Source: Noviherbaspirillum pedocola
GTDB taxonomy: Bacteria; Pseudomonadota; Gammaproteobacteria; Burkholderiales; Burkholderiaceae_D
Direction of reading: 5' to 3'
DNA length: 64,000 nt
Assembly (NCBI RefSeq): GCF_016632335.1
Contig: NZ_JAEPBG010000001.1
Coordinates: 62,001-126,000, forward strand
The position numbers and the translations under genes were made by a program. The first letter of the stretch is position 1. Every line of letters begins with the position of its first letter. Below, in pieces: positions 1 through 8,781 of the stretch. The notes below the pieces were generated by a model. The model ran no database searches. It was not told the origin of the DNA and saw nothing but the letters and a program-made list of their open reading frames with translations.

Positions 1-169
1 CATGTGAGAACCGAGCCAACACGATGCGCAAAGCAGCCAAGCGCAGCCCAAACCCGCAAAGCACTACACCAATCAGGCACAGGCCCAGAAGCAGCAAGGC
101 GCCAGGCAGTTCCGCGCGCGTCTGCAGCCAGCCCACGCCAGCGGCGAAGCCAAGCACGAGCGCGCGCAC
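1..169 (-). CDS. comEC: ComEC/Rec2 competence protein, N-terminal fragment (cut by window edge)
   Basis: Only the first 56 codons lie in the window. They encode a hydrophobic N-terminus (starting VRALVLGFAAGVGWLQTRAE, then a Leu/Gly/Val-rich membrane segment) that resembles the start of ComEC, the inner-membrane DNA-uptake channel. The frame is the same as that of tatD, directly after the tatD stop codon, so the start must lie after it. GTG at 169 is the first candidate, 10 nt beyond the stop. No clear Shine-Dalgarno is visible, which suggests translational coupling. The order lolC-lolD-tatD-comEC is common in Burkholderiales and supports the call. Identity is inferred from a short hydrophobic stretch plus context. 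Confidence 0.55.
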   Translation of the reverse strand, partial: MRALVLGFAAGVGWLQTRAELPGALLLLGLCLIGVVLCGFGLRLAALRIVLARFSH

Positions 170-178
170 GGCGCGGGA

Positions 179-976
179 TCAGGCAGGCATGCGCAGCCGC
201 GGCAATGCGGCCTGCGCATTCGCGGTCGTGATCCGGGCAATCTCATCGACCGGCATGCCTCGCAGCTCGGCCAGCGCCGCGCCGATGCGCGGCAATGCTT
301 CAGGAGTATTGCGTTGTGGATGCAGCCACACCGGCGAGATGTCCGGCGCATCGGTTTCCAGCACCAGCGCATCATTGGGCACCGTGCTTGCCAGCCGGCG
401 TATCTGCAGGGCGCGCGGAAAGGTCATCGCGCCGCCGAAGCCCAGGCGAAAGCCCATGCCGATGAAGGTTTCGGCCTGCTGGAAGCTGCCGTTGAACGCA
501 TGCGCGATGCCGCCGGGCACGCTGATGCGGCGCAGGTATTTCAGGATGATGTCCTGTGAGCGCCGCACATGCAGCAGCACCGGCAGATCGAAGTCGCGCG
601 CGAGTTTCAACTGCTCGACATAGAAATGCTCCTGCTTGTCGCGCATCGCCGGCTCGCGCAAGAGCGGGATGAAGAAGTCCAGGCCGATCTCACCGATCGC
701 GATGAAGTTCGGATCGGCCATCGCCGCTTCGACCGCACGGCGCAAGGCAAGCAGGTCTTCTTCATTCGACTGCGGCACGAAGATCGGATGGATGCCGAGC
801 GCATAACGGCAATTCGCCTTGCGCCGCGCCATGTCGCTCACGGCGCCGAAATTGAACGGCGCCACTGCCGGGATCACAATGCCTTCCACGCCTTCCCGCG
901 CCGCGCTATCGGCGATCGCGTCGGCGGCGTCGCCGAATTCGCTGGCATCGAGATGGCAGTGGGTGTCAATCCACAT
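179..976 (-). CDS. tatD: TatD-family metal-dependent hydrolase (3'-5' DNase)
   Basis: The 265-residue protein starts [10 protein letters not shown], the HxH metal-binding motif of the TatD amidohydrolase-like TIM barrel. It also carries GEIGLD (metal-bridging Glu), a LLHVRRS strand with His, HAFNGS and the C-terminal LETDAP motif with the last metal-binding Asp. TatD proteins act as Mg-dependent exonucleases or peptide/nucleotide hydrolases. The start at 976 was preferred over an in-frame upstream ATG at 1069 because the family begins exactly at the D-T-H-C-H motif and the extra 31 residues are the antisense of lolD. The gene overlaps the 3' end of lolD by 11 nt, so the two are probably co-transcribed. 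Confidence 0.9.
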   Translation of the reverse strand: MWIDTHCHLDASEFGDAADAIADSAAREGVEGIVIPAVAPFNFGAVSDMARRKANCRYALGIHPIFVPQSNEEDLLALRRAVEAAMADPNFIAIGEIGLDFFIPLLREPAMRDKQEHFYVEQLKLARDFDLPVLLHVRRSQDIILKYLRRISVPGGIAHAFNGSFQQAETFIGMGFRLGFGGAMTFPRALQIRRLASTVPNDALVLETDAPDISPVWLHPQRNTPEALPRIGAALAELRGMPVDEIARITTANAQAALPRLRMPA

Positions 977-1667
977 AGGGTTGCAATCCCTCGTCGGACA
1001 GGCGCAGCACGCGGTCGCAATGGCGCGCGAGTTCGATGTCGTGCGTGACGATGACGAACGCAGTGCCAAGCGTGTGCGACAGCTCGAGCATCAAGTCAAA
1101 AGTCAGCTGCGCGGTATGGCGGTCCAGGTTGCCAGTGGGCTCGTCGGCCAGCACGCAAGCCGGCTGCGTCACCAGCGCCCGCGCCAGCGCCACCCGCTGC
1201 CGTTCGCCGCCGGACAGCTCGCCCGGCACATGCGATACCCGCTTGCCCAGCCCGACCCGTTCCAGGATCGCGCGCGCCGCTTCCTGCGCCTGGCTGCGCG
1301 GCACGCGCCGGATCAGCAGCGGCATCGCCACATTGTCCAGCGCCGAAAATTCAGGCAGCAGATGGTGGAACTGGTAGACGAAGCCGAGCGAGTGGTTACG
1401 CAGTTCGCCACGGGCGCGCTCGTTCAGGCTGTCGAAGTCACGGCCGAGCAGGCTGACATGCCCTTCGCTCGGCGTATCGAGTCCGCCGAGCAAATGCAGC
1501 AGGGTCGACTTGCCCGAGCCCGAGGCGCCGACGATGGCCACCCGCTCGCCCTTGTAGGCATCGAAATCGATGCCGGACAGCACCGTCACCGCATACTTGC
1601 CCTGGGTATAGGTCTTGCCGAGACCGCGGCAGGAGAGCACGGTTTCACTGTTCATCGTTGCATTCAT
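966..1667 (-). CDS. lolD: Lipoprotein-releasing ABC transporter ATP-binding protein LolD
   Basis: This 233-residue ABC ATPase has Walker [10 protein letters not shown] (about residues 48-56), the signature [15 protein letters not shown], Walker [12 protein letters not shown] and the switch His in VTHD. The closing segment [16 protein letters not shown] is typical of the LolD/MacB subfamily. LolD powers release of outer-membrane lipoproteins from the inner membrane to LolA. It lies 12 nt downstream of the LolC/E permease gene on the same strand, which identifies it as LolD rather than a general MacB-type ATPase. Confidence 0.93.
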   Translation of the reverse strand: MNATMNSETVLSCRGLGKTYTQGKYAVTVLSGIDFDAYKGERVAIVGASGSGKSTLLHLLGGLDTPSEGHVSLLGRDFDSLNERARGELRNHSLGFVYQFHHLLPEFSALDNVAMPLLIRRVPRSQAQEAARAILERVGLGKRVSHVPGELSGGERQRVALARALVTQPACVLADEPTGNLDRHTAQLTFDLMLELSHTLGTAFVIVTHDIELARHCDRVLRLSDEGLQPYVD

Positions 1668-1679
1668 GATTGCGCCGCC

Positions 1680-2945
1680 TCATTCATACCGCAGCGCTTC
1701 GGCCGGCTTCACGCGCGCGGCGCGCCAGCTCGGGTAGATCGTCGCCAGGAAAGCCAGCACCACCGCGACGCTGCCGATGGTGGTCACGTCATGCCAGCGC
1801 AGATCGGATGGCAATGCCGAGATCAGGTAGATGTCGCGCGGCAGGAATTGCACATGCAGCAGGTGCTCGATGAAGGGCACGATCACATCGATGTTCAGCG
1901 CGACCAGCACGCCCAGGCCGACGCCGATCGCGGTGCCGAACAGGCCCACCAGCGCGCCCTGGATCATGAAGATCTTCATGATCGAGCCGGGCGAGGAACC
2001 GAGCGTGCGCAGGATGGCGATGTCGGCCTGCTTGTCGGTCACCGTCATCACCAGCGTCGACACCAGGTTGAAGGCCGCCACCGCGATGATCAGCGTCAGG
2101 ATGATGAACATCATGCGTTTCTCGGTCTTCACCGCGGCGAACCAGTTGCGGTTCTGCTTGGACCAGTCGCTGATGATCAGATTGCCGCTCAACTGCTGCG
2201 ACAACTGCTCGGCCACCTCCGGCGCGCGCTCCATGTCGGCGATGCGCAGGCGCAGGCCGGAAGGCGCGTCGATGCGAAACATGCGCTCGGCATCCTCCAT
2301 GTGCATGAAGGCCAGCGTGGAATCGAATTCATAATGGCCGGCCGAGAAGATGCCGCCAACGGTGAACTGCTTCAGGCGCGGGATCACGCCGGCCGGCGTT
2401 ACCTGTCCCTGCGGCACGATCAGCGTGACCTTGTCGCCGACATCCACGCCGAGCGCGCGCGCCAGTTCGGTGCCGAGCACGACGTTGAACTCGCCGCTTT
2501 TCAAGGAATCGAAGCTGCCGCGCACGACCTGCGACGCCACGTCCGACACCTTCGGTTCCTGCTGCGGCAGCACGCCGCGGATCACCACGCCGCGCACGGT
2601 GTCGCCGCGCGTGAGCATGCCCTGGCCGGCGACATAGGGCGCCGCGCCGCGCACCTCGGGGTTCGTGAAGGCTTCGCGCGCGGTGCGTTCCCAGTCGGGC
2701 ATCGCGCCGGTCGCGTCATAGATCTCGATATGCGACAGCACTGACAGCATGCGGTCGCGCACTTCCTTCTGGAAGCCGTTCATCACCGACAGCACCACGA
2801 TCAGCGCGGCCACGCCAAGGGCGATGCCGGCCATCGAGATCAGCGAGATGAAGGAAATGAAACTGTTGCGGGCGCTGCGCTTGCCGGCGCGGGTATAGCG
2901 CAGGCCGACCAGCCATTCAAATGGCAAGTTGCGGATGAAACTCAA
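1680..2945 (-). CDS. lolC: Lipoprotein-releasing ABC transporter permease LolC/LolE
   Basis: This 421-residue protein has an N-terminal membrane segment (about 30-55; ISMAGIALGVAALIVVLSVMNGF), a large periplasmic domain and three C-terminal membrane helices, the FtsX/MacB permease layout with 4 helices. The C-terminus PSWRAARVKPAEALRYE is diagnostic of LolC/E. The start is a TTG at 2945 with AGGAG six bases upstream; an in-frame ATG at 3140 would add 65 proline- and arginine-rich residues that match no family member. Only one permease gene is present beside lolD, as in genomes with a single LolF-like or hybrid subunit. It heads the lolC-lolD-tatD-comEC run. Confidence 0.9.
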   Translation of the reverse strand: MSFIRNLPFEWLVGLRYTRAGKRSARNSFISFISLISMAGIALGVAALIVVLSVMNGFQKEVRDRMLSVLSHIEIYDATGAMPDWERTAREAFTNPEVRGAAPYVAGQGMLTRGDTVRGVVIRGVLPQQEPKVSDVASQVVRGSFDSLKSGEFNVVLGTELARALGVDVGDKVTLIVPQGQVTPAGVIPRLKQFTVGGIFSAGHYEFDSTLAFMHMEDAERMFRIDAPSGLRLRIADMERAPEVAEQLSQQLSGNLIISDWSKQNRNWFAAVKTEKRMMFIILTLIIAVAAFNLVSTLVMTVTDKQADIAILRTLGSSPGSIMKIFMIQGALVGLFGTAIGVGLGVLVALNIDVIVPFIEHLLHVQFLPRDIYLISALPSDLRWHDVTTIGSVAVVLAFLATIYPSWRAARVKPAEALRYE

Positions 2946-3133
2946 ACAAGGCTCCTGGGGTGAATGCGGCGGCGGGCTTGCCGGGGGACACGTTCGCAAT
3001 CCCGGAATACGGATCGCGACAAGTCCCGAAGTTTGCCATAGCGGCAAAACAATGTCAGGAAATCGCGCAAGCCGGGCGTCAACACTTCCGTGTCGCCGGC
3101 CCGGAGCACCCGGCTTTCCCCTACAATCCCGGC

Positions 3134-4177
3134 ATGCCACGACTCGACATCCTGCTTCCCTTCAGCCTGCCCTCCCCCGACCATGCCGCCGACCTGATGC
3201 GCGCGCTCGATCTGCCTTCGGTTGCGCTGCTGGCTGCGCGCGGCCGCGTGCAGTCGAGCTCGCCGCGCGATGCCTTTGCCCGCGCCTTGCCGCATGAAGC
3301 CTGGCTGGCGCAGCGTTTCGGTCTCGCGCGCGGACTCGACGCCGGCGGCAGCCCGCCAGCCGCGCCGGCAGCGATGGCGGCGCTGGGCCTGGCCGATCCG
3401 GGACGGTGGTTCCTGCTGCAGCCAGCGCATTTGCACGTGGCGCGCGACCACCTGGTGCTGACCGACTGGCGCAATCTGCGCATCGATGGCGCCGAGTCGC
3501 AGGCGCTGTTCGCCGCTGCCGAAGCGGCCTGCGCGGCGCAGGGCCATGCGCTGCGCTATGGCGACGAGCGCACCTGGTTCCTGCGCGCCGACGACTGGAC
3601 CGGACTGAAGACCTCGACCATGGATGCCGCCTGCGGCCACAACATCGATATCTGGATGCCGAAAGGCACGGGCGAACGCGCCTGGCGCAAGCTGCAGAAC
3701 GAGATACAGATGGAATGGCACATGCATGCCGTGAACGAGGCGCGCGGTGGGCAGCCGATCAATACGGTATGGCTGTGGGGCGGCGGACTGTGCGGCGAGG
3801 ATTTGCCGGTCTCGCCCTACTCCGCGACGTATGGCGCTTCGGGCTGGACCGCGTATCTCGATGCGAGCGCGCAGCCGGTCAACGCGGAACACGTCATCGC
3901 CGATGCGCCGCAATACGGCCTTGTCATCATCGATGCCTTGTCCGCGCCGGCGCTGGCTGGCGACTGGTCCGCATGGCTGGCAGCCTGGCGCGACATCGAA
4001 AGCACCCTGCTCGCGCCGCTGGTGGCCGCGCTGCGCGAAGGCCGCTTCGATGGCATCAACCTCCTGCTCGCCGATGGCGAGCGCCTGCTTGACATCGCCG
4101 CCAGCCGCGCCTCGCTGCGCAAGTTCTGGATCCGTCCCTCGCTCGCCGCACTCGCACCCGTTCCCTCCGCATCATGA
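3134..4177 (+). CDS. RpfE-type 'regulatory' / phosphoglycerate-mutase-like protein
   Basis: This 347-residue protein starts MPRLDILLPFSLP and contains the conserved WFLLQPAHLHVARDHLVLTD and NTVWLWGGG segments of a proteobacterial family annotated as RpfE-type regulatory or cofactor-independent phosphoglycerate-mutase-like protein. Its biochemical function is not established. The next gene, recJ, starts inside its stop codon (ATGA), indicating translational coupling; this pairing is frequent in Burkholderiales. The ATG at 3134 was chosen over an upstream in-frame ATG at 2960 because family members begin at this motif. A TACAAT hexamer lies only 7 bases upstream of the ATG, but no good -35 was found. 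No signal peptide is seen. Confidence 0.75.
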   Translation: MPRLDILLPFSLPSPDHAADLMRALDLPSVALLAARGRVQSSSPRDAFARALPHEAWLAQRFGLARGLDAGGSPPAAPAAMAALGLADPGRWFLLQPAHLHVARDHLVLTDWRNLRIDGAESQALFAAAEAACAAQGHALRYGDERTWFLRADDWTGLKTSTMDAACGHNIDIWMPKGTGERAWRKLQNEIQMEWHMHAVNEARGGQPINTVWLWGGGLCGEDLPVSPYSATYGASGWTAYLDASAQPVNAEHVIADAPQYGLVIIDALSAPALAGDWSAWLAAWRDIESTLLAPLVAALREGRFDGINLLLADGERLLDIAASRASLRKFWIRPSLAALAPVPSAS

Positions 4178-5868
4178 CCCGCATCGCTGTCCGCCCCTAT
4201 TCCTTCCGTCATGCCGAGATGCTGCGTCAGCATGGCGTGCATCCGGTGCTGGCGCGCCTGTTCGCCGCGCGCGGCTTGACCGACGTATCCGAGCTGTCTT
4301 CGGAATTCGCGGCGCTGGTGCCGCCCTCGGGCCTGAAGCATGTCGATGCCGCCGCGAGCTTTCTCGCCGACGCGATCGCCGCCGGCAAGCGCTTTTCCAT
4401 CGTCGCCGATTACGATTGCGACGGCGCCACGGCCTGCGCCGTGGCACTGCGCGGCCTGCGCGCGATGGGCGCGAGCATCCATTACATCGTGCCGAACCGC
4501 TTTGAATACGGCTATGGCCTCACGCCCGAGATCGTCGAGCTGACGGTACGAGAACAATCGCCGGACATCATCATCACCGTAGACAACGGCATCGCCAGCA
4601 TCGATGGCGTAGCCGAAGCAAACCGGCGCGGCATCGAAGTGCTCGTCACCGACCATCACCTGCCCGGCGAGCGCCTGCCCGATGCGCGTGTGATCGTCAA
4701 TCCGAACCAGCCTGCCTGCGGCTTCCCGAGCAAGAACCTGGCGGGCGTGGGCGTGATGTTCTACGTCCTGCTGGCCCTGCGCGCAGAGCTGCGCCGGCGC
4801 GGCGTGTTCACTGCCGAGAACCAGCCGCGGCTGGATGCGCTGCTCGACCTGGTCGCGCTGGGCACCGTGGCCGATGTGGTTCGGCTGGATGCGAACAACC
4901 GCGTGCTGGTGGCGCAAGGCATCAAGCGCATGCGCGCCGGTCGCATGCAGCCCGGCATCGCGGCGCTGTTCCGCGTAGCCGGGCGCGAAGCGCGGCGCGC
5001 CAGTCCCTTCGATCTCGGCTTCGCGCTCGGGCCGCGCCTGAACGCTGCGGGCCGGCTGGCCGACATGTCGCTTGGTATCGAGTGCCTGGTCACCGACGAT
5101 CCCGGTCGCGCCTGGGCCATCGCGCAGGAGCTGGACGCGATCAACCGCGAGCGCAGGACCATCGAGTCCGGCATGCAGGACGCAGCGCTGGCCGCGCTCG
5201 ATGCATTCGACCCGAGCGGCAAGGCCACGATCAGCATCTACGATGAAACCTGGCACCAGGGCGTGATCGGCATCGTTGCCTCGAAGCTGAAGGAAAAGTT
5301 CTACCGGCCGACCATCACCTTCGCGCCGGCCGGCGATGGTTTGATCAAGGGCTCGGGACGATCGATCGAGGGCTTTCATCTGCGCGATGCGCTGGACCTG
5401 GTGTCCAAGGGCGCGCCGACGCTGATCCAGAAATTCGGCGGCCATGCAATGGCGGCAGGCCTGACCATCGAAGCCGAACGCATGGAAGGCTTCGCGCGCG
5501 CCTTCGAGGAAGTTGGCCGCAGCTGGCTCACCGACAGCCAGCTCGAGCGCGTGGTGGAAACCGATGGTCCGCTCGAGGATGCCTACTTCTCGACGCGGTT
5601 CATCGACATGCTCGACAGCCAGGTCTGGGGCCAAGGCTTTGCGCCGCCATTGTTCCTTGATGAGTTCCGCGTCATCAGCCAGCGTGTGCTGAAGGACAGG
5701 CACCTGAAGCTGCTGCTGGAAAAGAACGGCAGCCGCTACGACGCGATCTGGTTCAATCACGCCGCTGGCTTGCCGGATCGGGTCAACGTGGCTTACCGCC
5801 TCGATGCAAATGAGTACAACGGCGTGACGCGGGTGCAGATGATCGTCGAGCATGCGGAAGGTGCGTAG
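4174..5868 (+). CDS. recJ: Single-stranded-DNA-specific 5'-3' exonuclease RecJ
   Basis: The 564-residue protein carries the DHH-phosphoesterase motifs: VADYDCDGATA (motif I), TVDNGIAS (motif II), VTDHHLPGE (motif III, DHH) and VALGTVADVVRLDANNR (motif IV), then GPRLNAAGRL. The DHHA1 domain with GSGRSIEGFHL and KFGGHAMAAG follows. RecJ degrades single-stranded DNA 5' to 3' in RecF-pathway recombination, mismatch repair and base-excision repair. Length is normal for the family. Its start overlaps the preceding stop by four bases. Confidence 0.97.
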   Translation: MTRIAVRPYSFRHAEMLRQHGVHPVLARLFAARGLTDVSELSSEFAALVPPSGLKHVDAAASFLADAIAAGKRFSIVADYDCDGATACAVALRGLRAMGASIHYIVPNRFEYGYGLTPEIVELTVREQSPDIIITVDNGIASIDGVAEANRRGIEVLVTDHHLPGERLPDARVIVNPNQPACGFPSKNLAGVGVMFYVLLALRAELRRRGVFTAENQPRLDALLDLVALGTVADVVRLDANNRVLVAQGIKRMRAGRMQPGIAALFRVAGREARRASPFDLGFALGPRLNAAGRLADMSLGIECLVTDDPGRAWAIAQELDAINRERRTIESGMQDAALAALDAFDPSGKATISIYDETWHQGVIGIVASKLKEKFYRPTITFAPAGDGLIKGSGRSIEGFHLRDALDLVSKGAPTLIQKFGGHAMAAGLTIEAERMEGFARAFEEVGRSWLTDSQLERVVETDGPLEDAYFSTRFIDMLDSQVWGQGFAPPLFLDEFRVISQRVLKDRHLKLLLEKNGSRYDAIWFNHAAGLPDRVNVAYRLDANEYNGVTRVQMIVEHAEGA

Positions 5869-5991
5869 CGCGGCCAACAAGTCGCCTGATCAAAAAAGAC
5901 CGGCAATTCCCCTTCCCGTGCCCAAGGGCAAGGAAATGCCCTCCTCCCCCTCGGTTATAATCCCCCGTTTTTACCGCACGAGATTCGAACC

Positions 5992-7096
5992 ATGGAAGCA
6001 GAACGCCTGAACTCTCTGTCGGCCTTGCTGGCCGACCTCACCACCCGGGAAGCTGAACTTCGGAGGTATCTTTGACTTCGATCTGAAGTCCGAGAAACTC
6101 GAGCAGGTCAACCAGGAACTCGAAGACCCCACCGTCTGGAACGACCAGAAGCGCGCGCTGGCACTGGGCCAGGAAAAGAAGGCGCTCGAAGGCGTGGTCC
6201 ACTCCCTCACTGAAATCGATGCCGGACTGCGCGACGCGCGCGATCTGTTCGACATGGCGCGCGAGGAAAACGACGACGACACGCTGCAGGCCATCGAGAC
6301 CGATGCCGCGGCGCTGCATGAGAAAGTCGAAGCGCTGGAATTCCGGCGCATGTTCTCCAACCCGATGGACCCCAACAACTGCTTCATCGATATTCAGGCC
6401 GGCGCTGGCGGCACCGAGGCGCAGGACTGGGCATCGATGCTGCTGCGCCAGTACCTGCGCTATTGCGAGCGCAAGGGCTTCAAGGTCGAGGTGATGGAAG
6501 AGTCCGAAGGTGAAGTCGCCGGCATCAAGACCGCGACGCTGAAGGTCGAGGGCGAATATGCCTACGGCTTCCTGCGCACCGAGACCGGCGTGCACCGCCT
6601 GGTGCGCAAGTCGCCGTTCGACTCGGCCGGCGGCCGCCATACCTCGTTCGCCAGCGTGTTCGTCTATCCCGAGGTCGATGAATCGATCGACATCGAAGTC
6701 AATCCGGCCGATGTGCGCGTCGATACCTACCGCGCTTCCGGCGCCGGTGGCCAGCACATCAACAAGACCGATTCCGCGGTGCGCCTGACCCATGCGCCTT
6801 CGGGCATCGTGGTGCAGTGCCAGAACGACCGCAGTCAGCATCGCAACCGCGCCGAAGCCTGGGAAATGCTGAAGTCGCGCCTGTACGAGCTCGAACTGAG
6901 GAAGCGCATGGCCGAGCAGCAGAAGCTGGAAGACTCGAAGACCGATGTCGGCTGGGGCCACCAGATCCGCTCGTACGTGCTGGACCAGTCGCGCATCAAG
7001 GACTTGCGCACCAACCACGAGACCGGCAACACCAAGGCAGTGCTCGACGGCGACCTCGACGCCTTCATCGCCGCCTCCCTGAAACAAGGCGTGTAA
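5992..7096 (+). CDS. prfB: Peptide chain release factor 2, expressed by programmed +1 frameshift
   Basis: Translation begins at ATG 5992, reads 27 codons and meets an in-frame TGA at 6073-6075. A +1 shift at CTT-T-GAC puts the ribosome into the frame that continues from 6074 to the stop at 7094-7096, giving about 367 residues. The mature protein has the RF2 specificity tripeptide SPF (in [15 protein letters not shown]) and the peptidyl-hydrolysis motif [17 protein letters not shown]2 reads UGA and UAA, so the shift is autoregulatory: low RF2 means slow termination at UGA and more shifting. lysS follows 12 nt downstream, a widely conserved pair. A TATAAT hexamer at 5956-5961 may be its -10 box, though no convincing -35 is seen. 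Confidence 0.96.
6064..6076 (+). promoter_or_regulatory. prfB programmed frameshift site
   Basis: The sequence AGG TAT CTT TGA C holds an internal Shine-Dalgarno-like AGG, the slippery CTT codon and the UGA stop followed by C, the classic RF2 recoding signal. The +1 shift occurs on CTT (6070-6072), and decoding resumes with GAC at 6074. Confidence 0.95.
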
Positions 7097-7108
7097 CAAC
7101 GAATCCGC

Positions 7109-8641
7109 ATGATGACCGACAACTATTCCGCGCTGACCGAAGAAAAAGACGAGAACTCCATCATCGCCGAGCGTCGCGCCAAGCTGGCCGCCTTGCGCGA
7201 ACAGGGTGTGGCCTTCCCCAACGATTTCCGTCCGCGCCACCAGGCCGCGGCGCTGCAGGCCGAATACGGCGACACCGAGCGCGAAGCGCTGGAAGCGCAA
7301 GCGGTGCAGGTTTGCGTCGCCGGCCGCATGATGTTGAAGCGCGTGATGGGCAAGGCCTCGTTTGCCACCATCCAGGACGCTTCCGGCCCGCGCGCCGACG
7401 GCCGCATCCAGCTCTACATCAGCAATGAGCTTACCGGCGAAGCCGCGCATGAAGCCTTCAAGCATTACGACATGGGCGACATCCTCGGCGCCGAGGGCAC
7501 GCTGTTCAAGACCAAGACCGGCGAACTGTCGGTCAAGGTGACGACGCTGCGACTCATCACCAAGTCGCTGCGGCCGTTGCCGGACAAATTCCATGGCCTG
7601 TCGGACCAGGAAACCAAGTACCGCCAGCGCTACGTCGACCTGATCACCAGCGAGGAAACCCGCCGCACCTTCCGTGCCCGCACCGCGGCGATGAACTCGA
7701 TCCGCCGCTTCATGGCCGACAGCGGCTTCATGGAAGTCGAGACGCCAATGCTGCATCCGATTCCCGGCGGCGCGGCGGCCAAGCCTTTCATTACGCATCA
7801 CAATGCGCTGGACATGGAAATGTTCCTGCGCATCGCGCCCGAGCTGTATCTGAAGCGCCTCCTGGTCGGCGGCTTCGACCGGGTGTTCGAGGTGAACCGC
7901 AACTTCCGCAACGAAGGCGTGTCGCCGCGGCACAATCCCGAGTTCACGATGATGGAGTTCTACGCCGCCTACGTCGATTACAAGTGGCTAATGGACTTCA
8001 CCGAAGCAGTGATCCGCCAGGCGGCGGTCGATGCGCACGGCACCGCGCAGCTGAGTTACCAGGGTCGCGAGCTGGACCTGTCCAAACCCTTCCACCGCAT
8101 GACCATCGTGCAGGCGATCAACAAGTACGCGCCGCACTACACCGAGGCGCAACTGAACGACGCCGCGTTCCTGAAGGCCGAGCTGCAGGGCAAGTTCGGC
8201 GTGAAACCGCACGTGATCTCTGGCCTGGGCGCGCTGCAACTGGCGCTGTTCGAGGAAACCGCCGAATCGCAATTGTGGGAGCCGACCTACATCATCGATT
8301 ACCCGGTCGAGGTCTCGCCGCTGGCGCGCGCCTCCGATACGGTGTCTGGCATCACCGAGCGTTTTGAGCTGTTCATCACCGGCCGCGAGATCGCCAACGG
8401 CTTCTCCGAGCTGAATGATCCGGAAGACCAGGCCGCGCGCTTCCAGGCGCAGGTGGCAGCCAAGGATGCCGGCGACGAAGAAGCCATGTACTTCGACGCC
8501 GACTACATCCGCGCGCTTGAATACGGCATGCCCCCGGCCGGCGGCTGCGGCATCGGCATCGATCGCCTGATGATGCTGATCACCGACTCGCCGAACATAC
8601 GCGACGTGATCCTGTTTCCGCATCTGCGGCGCGAGGAGTAA
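7109..8641 (+). CDS. lysS: Lysine--tRNA ligase, class II
   Basis: The 510-residue enzyme has an N-terminal OB-fold anticodon-binding domain (about 60-175) and a class II catalytic core. Motif 1 surrounds [21 protein letters not shown], motif 2 is [20 protein letters not shown] and motif 3 is the C-terminal [14 protein letters not shown]. It charges tRNA-Lys in the cytoplasm. Two consecutive ATG codons occur at 7109 and 7112; either could be used. It is the second gene of the prfB-lysS unit and is followed by a strong hairpin. Confidence 0.97.
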   Translation: MMTDNYSALTEEKDENSIIAERRAKLAALREQGVAFPNDFRPRHQAAALQAEYGDTEREALEAQAVQVCVAGRMMLKRVMGKASFATIQDASGPRADGRIQLYISNELTGEAAHEAFKHYDMGDILGAEGTLFKTKTGELSVKVTTLRLITKSLRPLPDKFHGLSDQETKYRQRYVDLITSEETRRTFRARTAAMNSIRRFMADSGFMEVETPMLHPIPGGAAAKPFITHHNALDMEMFLRIAPELYLKRLLVGGFDRVFEVNRNFRNEGVSPRHNPEFTMMEFYAAYVDYKWLMDFTEAVIRQAAVDAHGTAQLSYQGRELDLSKPFHRMTIVQAINKYAPHYTEAQLNDAAFLKAELQGKFGVKPHVISGLGALQLALFEETAESQLWEPTYIIDYPVEVSPLARASDTVSGITERFELFITGREIANGFSELNDPEDQAARFQAQVAAKDAGDEEAMYFDADYIRALEYGMPPAGGCGIGIDRLMMLITDSPNIRDVILFPHLRREE

Positions 8642-8656
8642 GTTCCAGGCAGTCCT

Positions 8657-8695
8657 GAAAATGCCTTCTTCATGTCATGTGAAGAAGGCATTTTC
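8657..8695. terminator. Bidirectional intrinsic terminator between lysS and the hydrolase gene
   Basis: A perfect 16-bp inverted repeat (8657-8672 with 8680-8695, 7-base loop) begins GAAAATGCC and ends GGCATTTTC, so each strand has U-rich sequence at the 3' side of the stem. It lies between two convergent genes and can serve both. Confidence 0.85.
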
Positions 8696-8781
8696 ATTTC
8701 GGCCGGCATATCGACGCCGATCGGGAAAGCGCGGACATTGCTGCAATCGGCTCCATGCCCGTAAGCGGAGCGTTGAGCGCC

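Noticed and set aside
819-2744. 641-residue plus-strand open frame opposite lolD and lolC
   Set aside because: Gln/His/Arg-rich translation without family resemblance, lying opposite two certain genes; an antisense artefact of high GC.
3817-5880. 687-residue minus-strand frame opposite recJ
   Set aside because: recJ on the plus strand is certain from its motifs; the opposite frame has shadow composition and no ribosome site.
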